A stretch of DNA of 64,000 nucleotides, from assembly GCF_000238275.3 (NCBI RefSeq), contig NZ_AHCF03000003.1, positions 868,001-932,000 on the forward strand. The letters are read 5' to 3'. The stretch is from Pseudoalteromonas undina (GTDB lineage: Bacteria > Pseudomonadota > Gammaproteobacteria > Enterobacterales > Alteromonadaceae). Every line of letters starts with the position of its first letter. Position 1 is the first letter of the stretch. Shown piece by piece: positions 58,567-64,000 of this stretch. Below the pieces are notes generated by a model. That model was given only the letters and a program-made list of their open reading frames with translations. It did not search any database and was not told where the DNA came from. Made by a program: the position numbers and the translations under genes.

Positions 58567-59100
58567 TTAGCGAATACGTCGAAAGATGTAATCTACGTTT
58601 AAAACGTGCGAAAGGTTTTCAAAACTAATTTTAAATTGGTCAATGTCAACGTCAATGGGAATATTAAATTCAAGTTCACAGCGCATTTTAAGTTCAGTTT
58701 CTTCTTCGTAGGTATCTGACTTTAGTGAGCAAATATTAATATTATTATCTGCAAAAAAGCGTGTTACTTTACTCAAGGTGCCAGGGGTGTCTATGCCAGT
58801 GTATTCTAGGGTGTAGCCTGCACAAAACTCGCTTTGGTTGTGGCTTGAAGTGCGTTTCATCATAGTAAGCAGGCCAAGCTCCATACCTTTGGTAGGGAGT
58901 GTATGCTCAATACGGCTAATGGCTGACATATCACCGCTAAGTAGCATAATAAAAGTAAGTTCGTTACCTAAAATAGCAATGCGACTATCTATTATATTAC
59001 AGTGGCAATCACTGACGAGTTGCGTAAGCTCACTAACGATGCCCGATCTATCTTCGCCAATTGCGGTTAAAACAATTTGATGATTTGAAAATGCAGTCAT
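58567..59100 (-). CDS. gcvR: Glycine cleavage repressor GcvR-like protein
   Basis: A protein of about 177 residues with two ACT domains: IVLTAIGEDRSGIVSELTQLVSDC near the start and YTLEYTGIDTPGTLSKVTRFFADNNI in the second half. GcvR binds GcvA in response to glycine. I chose ATG 59100, where the ACT domain begins; an upstream extension lacks family similarity. It is transcribed with bcp, the usual gammaproteobacterial order. Confidence 0.88.
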   Translation of the reverse strand: MTAFSNHQIVLTAIGEDRSGIVSELTQLVSDCHCNIIDSRIAILGNELTFIMLLSGDMSAISRIEHTLPTKGMELGLLTMMKRTSSHNQSEFCAGYTLEYTGIDTPGTLSKVTRFFADNNINICSLKSDTYEEETELKMRCELEFNIPIDVDIDQFKISFENLSHVLNVDYIFRRIR

Positions 59101-59454
59101 GGGTTTTAAAGTACCTAAGTTACTTGGATGATAACAACCGACTTGGCAACAAAAAATAAACACGTAGCGTTGCACGGCGGCAAAGTTTAACACAAAATCC
59201 GCGTTAAACTACAGTGACGGTTAATTTTAGGCGGTTAATAGTGCAGTGTTTCTTGTTTTTACAAGCTTGTGAAAGTACCATAGCAAAAATGTGTCTATTT
59301 GTAGCCTAGTCTGTCGGTCATCTTGTTGGCTTAATGCAGTTAGATAAGCAAATTATAAATGTAAAGTTAATATTGATTTTACACTGAACCAAATCGGTAT
59401 TACCCACTCATATATTTGTTAAAACAATTAAGGGTATGCTAAGGAGAATTATCT

Positions 59455-60513
59455 GTGCAGTATTGGATCCCAAAAGCACTAGCAGTAAGTGTATTGGTAA
59501 GTTTGTCAGGGTGTAGTGTATTTACGAGTGATGCCCATAATGAGCGTAATTACCGCGCTCATGAGCCGGTTAAAACACCTGCTTCGTTATCACAACCCGC
59601 TCAAGATCCTGTTTATAAGATGGATGTGGGTCAATATGATAATAATCCGGAGGCAACAAACTATCGCCCGCCGGCGCAAGTGTTAACCATTGCTAAAGGC
59701 AGTTGGGTTGAGGAAGCAGATAAACAAGCACGTATTTATTTTGATAAAAATGATGGCATTGACGATTTAGATGTATTCATTTGGGACTCGATTCAAGCAG
59801 TGCTTGCTGATAACAACATTAGCGCGACACAACAAAACAAAATGCAAGGAACACTGGAAACAGATTGGTACGCCATTGTTAAGCCAGAAGAAAGCTGGTT
59901 ATGGGGCGATGATGAAAGTGTTGATTTAGAACGTTTTAAATTTACTATTGAAGAAAAAGAGCATCAACGCACAGCATCATTAACGGCTGAGCTTATTGAT
60001 TTCAAAGGTGATAAACCTCTGACTGATTTATTAAAACAACAGCTAGAAGTGCGCGCCCTTAATCAAGTGGTGAGTGAATTTGATTATCGCTATCGTCAAC
60101 TTGAAGTTGATATGCGTAAGCGCCAAGGAATAATTTCATTAGAACTTGGGTTTGACAACAAAGGCAATGCAGCACTTGTTACTGAGCAGGCTTACGATAC
60201 GGTATTCGATCGCTTTTCTGGATTCTTAGAGCGCTTATCTTTTACTATTGTTGAAATAAACCAAGAGACAGGTTTAATTACAGCAGATTATGCGAAAGTA
60301 GAAAGCAGTGTGTGGGATTCAATTTGGGGCGATGAACCAACAGAGCTTCCAATTGATGAAGGTCAATACCAAATTTTGGTTAGCAAAACCAAGCAAGGTG
60401 GCACCAGTCTAACGTGGATGGATGACAAAGGCGAAACGCTTGAACCAGGTACCATGAATGGTTTGCAACAAGCATTAGAAGCGGCGTTAATTAAGCGCGG
60501 TATTAAAATTTAA
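59455..60513 (+). CDS. bamC: Outer-membrane assembly lipoprotein BamC
   Basis: A 352-residue lipoprotein of the BAM complex. Signal peptide and lipobox LVSLSGCS (Cys20). The unstructured N-terminal part, with DPVYKMDVGQYDNNPEATNYRPP, normally contacts BamD. Two helix-grip domains follow, including RQGIISLELGFDNKGNAALV and LTWMDDKGETLEPGTMNGLQQALEAAL. The start is GTG 59455 after AAGGAG. The dapA gene that often precedes bamC is not present here. Confidence 0.93.
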   Translation: MQYWIPKALAVSVLVSLSGCSVFTSDAHNERNYRAHEPVKTPASLSQPAQDPVYKMDVGQYDNNPEATNYRPPAQVLTIAKGSWVEEADKQARIYFDKNDGIDDLDVFIWDSIQAVLADNNISATQQNKMQGTLETDWYAIVKPEESWLWGDDESVDLERFKFTIEEKEHQRTASLTAELIDFKGDKPLTDLLKQQLEVRALNQVVSEFDYRYRQLEVDMRKRQGIISLELGFDNKGNAALVTEQAYDTVFDRFSGFLERLSFTIVEINQETGLITADYAKVESSVWDSIWGDEPTELPIDEGQYQILVSKTKQGGTSLTWMDDKGETLEPGTMNGLQQALEAALIKRGIKI

Positions 60514-60529
60514 TAATTATAATTATTTA

Positions 60530-60565
60530 CCACAAAAAGAGCACTTAGCTCTTTTTGTGGTTTTT
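60530..60565 (+). terminator. bamC terminator
   Basis: A perfect 13-bp stem CCACAAAAAGAGC / GCTCTTTTTGTGG with loop ACTTA and T5 tail. It also lies just before the next gene's start and may leave only partial read-through. Confidence 0.9.
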
Positions 60566-60578
60566 ACAGGTTGAAAAT

Positions 60579-61967
60579 ATGTCTCAGTTAGATTCATCAC
60601 GCCCAGCACCCGTTCAAAAAAGTTATGATTTGAAAGTTTGGTTGGTTTTTTTAATTCCTTCTTTAATCGGTGTGTTTTTGTTTATGACGCCAGTACCGTC
60701 TGGTGAAATAATGACAATTCCTATCGCGGTAATGGCCAAGGCAATTCAAGCCTCATTCAGTGATATAGCGCTAGGACTAATAGCCACAATTATTTGTATT
60801 ACTGGCGTTATGTCGCTGGTTTTCAGTGTCTTTAAACCGAAAAGCTTAACCAAATTTCGCTTATTAAATCATTTGTTTAATGTGAGTTGGATTTGGTTAG
60901 TAACACGGTTGTTTGGTATGGCGTTTGTGCTTTTAACTTATTTTCAAGTTGGGCCGCATGCTATTACCTCAGAAAATACTGGCTTGCTAGTATTAAAAGA
61001 TTTATTACCGGTGTTGTTTTCGGTGTTTATTTTAGCAGGCTTATTACTGCCGTTATTACTTAATTTTGGTTTACTTGAGCTGGTGGGTACCTTGCTTACT
61101 AAAGTAATGCGTCCATTGTTTGGGGTGCCAGGGCGCAGTGCAGTTAATTGTGTTGCTTCATGGTTAGGTGATGGTAGCGTGGGTATTTTAATGACTGCGC
61201 GTCAGTATGAAGATAAATATTATACTCAACGTGAAGCTGCTATTATTGGTACCACTTTCTCTGCTGTATCAATTACCTTTTGTTTGGTTGTTATTGGCCA
61301 AGTAAAGCTTGAATACTTATTTGCACCTTTTTACCTAACCGTGTGTTTAGCGGGTGTAGTGGCCGCAATTATTGTTCCGCGTTTACCACCACTGCGTTTT
61401 AAAAAGGACGTGCTTATTGATGGTGAACAACCTGATGGCAACGCCGAGCTAGTTCCTGAAGGCAAAACATTATTTAAGCATTCACTTGATGTTGCATTAA
61501 CTAAAGCAGAAAAAGCACCAGGCTTAAAAGGCACAATTGAAGAGGGCTTACACAACGCATTTGATATGGTGTTTGCAGTATTACCTGTGGTAATGGCTGT
61601 GGGTACATTTGCTTTAATTATTGCTGAGTACACTCCGATATTTCAATATTTAGGTATGCCGTTTATTCCATTTTTAGAATTACTACAAATACCTGAAGCT
61701 GAAATGGCGGCGCAAACGATTATGGTGGGATTTGCAGATATGTTTATTCCGTCTATTTTAGCCGCAGGCTCAATTGAAAGCGATGTAACACGTTTTATTA
61801 TTGCGGCAATGAGTGTAACGCAACTTATTTATATGTCTGAAGTGGGCGCACTTTTATTAGGTAGTAAAATACCGGTTAATATTTTTGAGTTATTTGTTAT
61901 TTTTATTCTCAGAACTTTAGTAACCTTGCCAGTTATTGCCTTAATGGCGCACTGGTTAGTTGGCTAA
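60579..61967 (+). CDS. YjiH-family membrane protein (nucleoside-recognition/GATE)
   Basis: A protein of about 462 residues with eight to ten helices: VWLVFLIPSLIGVFLFMTPV, ALGLIATIICITGVMSLVFSV, VLFSVFILAGLLLPLLLNFGL. The GATE (nucleoside recognition) signature region PLFGVPGRSAVNCVASWLGDGSVGILMTA is present twice in modified form (later EMAAQTIMVGFADMFIPSILAAGSIESD). The transported substrate is unknown. ATG 60579 is the start of the conserved MSQLD; an in-frame extension would enter the terminator. Confidence 0.85.
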   Translation: MSQLDSSRPAPVQKSYDLKVWLVFLIPSLIGVFLFMTPVPSGEIMTIPIAVMAKAIQASFSDIALGLIATIICITGVMSLVFSVFKPKSLTKFRLLNHLFNVSWIWLVTRLFGMAFVLLTYFQVGPHAITSENTGLLVLKDLLPVLFSVFILAGLLLPLLLNFGLLELVGTLLTKVMRPLFGVPGRSAVNCVASWLGDGSVGILMTARQYEDKYYTQREAAIIGTTFSAVSITFCLVVIGQVKLEYLFAPFYLTVCLAGVVAAIIVPRLPPLRFKKDVLIDGEQPDGNAELVPEGKTLFKHSLDVALTKAEKAPGLKGTIEEGLHNAFDMVFAVLPVVMAVGTFALIIAEYTPIFQYLGMPFIPFLELLQIPEAEMAAQTIMVGFADMFIPSILAAGSIESDVTRFIIAAMSVTQLIYMSEVGALLLGSKIPVNIFELFVIFILRTLVTLPVIALMAHWLVG

Positions 61968-61982
61968 GTAATGATTTAAACG

Positions 61983-62012
61983 AAAAAAGCCCTGATTATT
62001 CAGGGCTTTTTT
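61983..62012. terminator. Terminator between YjiH-like and DUF2897-like genes
   Basis: AAAAAAGCCCTGA / TCAGGGCTTTTTT, a 13-bp stem with a 4-nt loop and T-runs on both strands. The stop codon of the small leftward gene lies inside the stem. Confidence 0.85.
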
Positions 62013-62149
62013 GTTTCTCTTTTTTGCGTAGATGAACTTGATACTGAGTGTTTAAACTCGCTTTTTGCACTTAAGCGCAGCAGTGCTAAATTGCCGATAA
62101 CAATAGCCAGTACAATCGAGATAACGAGTACGATTTGCCAAATTTGCAT
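62000..62149 (-). CDS. DUF2897-like small membrane protein
   Basis: A 49-residue frame: MQIWQIVLVISIVLAIVIGN is one membrane helix, followed by LALLRLSAKSEFKHS and a Ser/Lys-rich tail. Start IWQIVL and the single-helix plan match the DUF2897 family of very small inner-membrane proteins. Its stop codon overlaps the terminator stem at 61983-62012. RBS is weak (AAGAGC), so expression is plausible but unproven. Confidence 0.55.
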   Translation of the reverse strand: MQIWQIVLVISIVLAIVIGNLALLRLSAKSEFKHSVSSSSTQKRETKKP

Positions 62150-62234
62150 TACGATGCTCTTATATTTTATTAAGCGGTTATTATGACCACATTAAATAAA
62201 AGCTGCAATGCTCTCTAGGGCTGTAAATAAGCAA

Positions 62235-62771
62235 TTAGAAACGTTGTGCCACCGACAAGGTTAAAAAGTTAATCCCTGGGTTCGGCGATTTAAATCCGGC
62301 GTTTGAATAGTGAATAATTCGCAGCGCTACATTGGTTTCACCAAAATCCGCCACTAGACCTATTCTGTCTTCAAACTGGTAGTGAGTACTTAGGTTTTTA
62401 TCGGCAAAATAGCGTTCATCAAGTAAGGAAAAGCCAATACCAGCCTCTACATAAAATGGCGTATTGTATAGGCTAAATGCTGGGAACTGCACTACTGGCG
62501 AAACAGCTAACACCAGGTTTGATTGTGACTGTTGATCATGGCGGTAATGCCACAGGTTAATGCTGCTTTCAAGGTAAAAGCGGGCATCACCCACAAAGTT
62601 TTGCGCACCCTCTGGATGATACTGATACGCAAGCTTTACTCCAGTTACATTGCCTTCGCCTTTTAATAAGTCTACAGCGTAGCCATGGTTTGGTGATGCA
62701 TAGGCTGCATGAGTTGTCAGTAAAAATAAACAAAAAACAATAATAGAAATCATATTATATGAGGTTTTCAT
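62235..62771 (-). CDS. PagL-like lipid A 3-O-deacylase
   Basis: An outer-membrane protein of about 178 residues with signal peptide (ending AAYAS). The acyloxyacyl hydrolase/PagL core is FYVEAGIGFSLLDERYF, FEDRIGLVADFG and RIIHYSNAGFKSPNPGINFL, with the catalytic His-x-Ser pair in HYSN. PagL removes an acyl chain from lipid A and changes outer-membrane properties. ATG 62771 is preferred over an upstream TTG. The C-terminal SVAQRF fits a beta-barrel end. Confidence 0.85.
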   Translation of the reverse strand: MKTSYNMISIIVFCLFLLTTHAAYASPNHGYAVDLLKGEGNVTGVKLAYQYHPEGAQNFVGDARFYLESSINLWHYRHDQQSQSNLVLAVSPVVQFPAFSLYNTPFYVEAGIGFSLLDERYFADKNLSTHYQFEDRIGLVADFGETNVALRIIHYSNAGFKSPNPGINFLTLSVAQRF

Positions 62772-63017
62772 AATGGCCAACTACGGGGGAAATTAAATTA
62801 GTAATTAAATGATAAGGGCGGTGAATTACTGTTTTCAATGAGGACAAAAATCCGCTTGTAGATGGCTTGTTAACTGAACACTTTAACTGATTGAATTTAT
62901 TTAACTAATTATATTGGTGCTAATTGGGCATTAATAAGGTGCTTATTTATGCCTTTTTTGTTGCCTGTTATTTGCGTAAATTACGCTAAACTTAATTATT
63001 TAAACTATCCATTTATT

Positions 63018-63611
63018 ATGAAACTTATAAAGCTTTTAGTGGTTGTTGCTGTTTTTTTCAGTAGTGCTTTGTATGCACAAACTCAGCCGTCACCTAAACA
63101 ATTATTGCAAACTGTAGCCGAATCATTATTTAACGATATTGGGCAGGTAAATGCGCAAGGTAATGCCAGCAAAGAAGCGATGTCTTTAATTGTTGAGCAG
63201 CGTTTGATGCCACATATTGATATTAAGTTTGTGTCGTTTAAATTATTAGGTAAACATATTAAAGGTATCAACCGCGAGCAGGGCGTTGCGTTTATTGGTG
63301 CGGTGGAGCATTACTTAACGGGTACTTATGCGAGTGCACTAATGAAGTATACAGGGCAAGATGTAATATTTGAGCAAGACGCCGCTGCAAGCGACTCTAA
63401 ATTTGCCACTGTTAAAACGCAAATTATTGAAACTAATAAACCCACCATAGATCTGCACTTTAAACTGCGTTTGGGGAATGATCAGCAATGGAAAGTATAC
63501 GATATTGTTGCTGAGGGAATTTCGTTACTCAGTGCTAAGCAAAAAGAGATCATTCAACGAATTTCTGATGTGGGATTAGACCAAGTCACAGCTGAACTGC
63601 AGCAAAGTTAG
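63018..63611 (+). CDS. mlaC: MlaC-like periplasmic lipid carrier (Ttg2D)
   Basis: A protein of about 197 residues with signal peptide (ALYAQ) and the MlaC/Ttg2D fold: SPKQLLQTVAESLFNDIG, EAMSLIVEQRLMPHIDIKFVSFKLLGKHIKG and WKVYDIVAEGISLLSAKQKEII. It carries phospholipids between outer and inner membrane. The start is ATG 63018; an upstream extension has no signal sequence. The mlaFEDB partners are not visible. Confidence 0.88.
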   Translation: MKLIKLLVVVAVFFSSALYAQTQPSPKQLLQTVAESLFNDIGQVNAQGNASKEAMSLIVEQRLMPHIDIKFVSFKLLGKHIKGINREQGVAFIGAVEHYLTGTYASALMKYTGQDVIFEQDAAASDSKFATVKTQIIETNKPTIDLHFKLRLGNDQQWKVYDIVAEGISLLSAKQKEIIQRISDVGLDQVTAELQQS

Positions 63612-63639
63612 TTCCTTTGCAATTAAAAGCTCCAACCGT

Positions 63640-63675
63640 AAAAGCAGCTGATGGCGCATGTCGTTAGCTGCTTTT
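63640..63675 (+). terminator. mlaC terminator
   Basis: AAAAGCAGCT (63640-63649) pairs with AGCTGCTTTT (63666-63675) around a 16-nt loop; T-runs follow. It lies 30 nt after the mlaC stop. Confidence 0.7.
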
Positions 63676-63821
63676 GTATTTTGGTCTATATTGCATGAGT
63701 TTACGCTAGCTTGACTACCAAGCTGTGTTAGAATATCGACTTCTTTGATTAAGCGTGGTGTCAGCTAAAAACTGTTATAACTGACCACTCACCCGAGCTA
63801 CACTGGAGTTGTGTTGTTTTA

Positions 63822-64000
63822 ATGGAAAATGTACTAATTTGGCCAAAGGAATACCCGTTATTGGTCAAAGGGCTGGTTGAACAAAACGGTGCCTTCATTT
63901 TAGATGCTTTAGAAGCTTGGCCTGCCTGTCGCTCTACTGAAGAAGATGATGGTGTTTGTACTACGGTTTTGCCCCCAATTTATTATTTAACCTGGTTAAC
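63822..64000 (+). CDS. Hypothetical protein, truncated by window end
   Basis: Open from ATG 63822 (GGAG upstream) to the window edge; about 59 residues visible, beginning MENVLIWPKEYPLLVKGLVE. No family is recognised from the visible part. Confidence 0.45.
   Translation, partial: MENVLIWPKEYPLLVKGLVEQNGAFILDALEAWPACRSTEEDDGVCTTVLPPIYYLTWL

Overview
The window looks like a chromosome segment of a marine gammaproteobacterium of the Pseudoalteromonas/Alteromonadales type. The evidence is AT-rich DNA, a complete rsxABCDGE-nth cluster, four tandem identical tRNA-Asn(GTT) genes, uvrB, queC/queE, gcvR/bcp, bamC and Vibrio/Pseudoalteromonas-style integron attC sites. The genus is inferred from gene style; no database search was run.

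Bases 1 to about 30.4 kb are accessory. The left end carries two integron gene cassettes (an orphan 250-aa gene and a GNAT acetyltransferase), each followed by an attC site. Next is a copper block: a divergent two-component system (copRS type) and an eight-gene run copA-copB-copC-copD, an NTF2-like protein, DUF411, DUF305 and glutaredoxin-MauE. A concentric palindrome lies between the two transcription units. Two orphan membrane genes, a short tyrosine recombinase and a TIR-domain gene follow. After them comes a decayed mercury locus: merR with a stop as codon 2, an intact-looking mer operator and a doubly frameshifted merC. The cadmium/zinc/cobalt part has a CadR/PbrR-type MerR regulator, a broken transglutaminase-like gene, two CDF exporters and two complete HME-RND tripartite pumps, each preceded by a small Cys- or His-rich CzcI-like protein. 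Two promoters with the same 19-bp-spaced MerR-type operator (15.6 and 24.1 kb) tie this part into one probable regulon.

From about 30.9 kb the window is mostly conserved chromosome on alternating strands: nth and the Rsx/Rnf complex with an Ala/Lys-rich repeat tail in RsxC; a degenerate GGDEF/EAL LapD-like receptor; the tRNA-Asn array with a consensus promoter; a 1-kb gene-free AT-rich stretch with a DnaA-box inverted repeat; a MATE exporter split by a G9 tract; uvrB with two methyltransferases; queC/queE; a small accessory block at 49.9-51.1 kb; a two-domain solute-binding protein; paired YdcZ-like transporters with a LysR regulator; a BlaI/M56-peptidase pair with twin operators; bcp-gcvR; bamC; a YjiH-like membrane protein; a DUF2897-like small protein; a PagL-like deacylase; and an MlaC-like protein.

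The most unusual signals are a roughly 110-nt leader shared by three unrelated orphan genes (224-354, 13230-13353, 51113-51243), the partly decayed metal genes, the G9 tract, and two different heptanucleotide tandem arrays.
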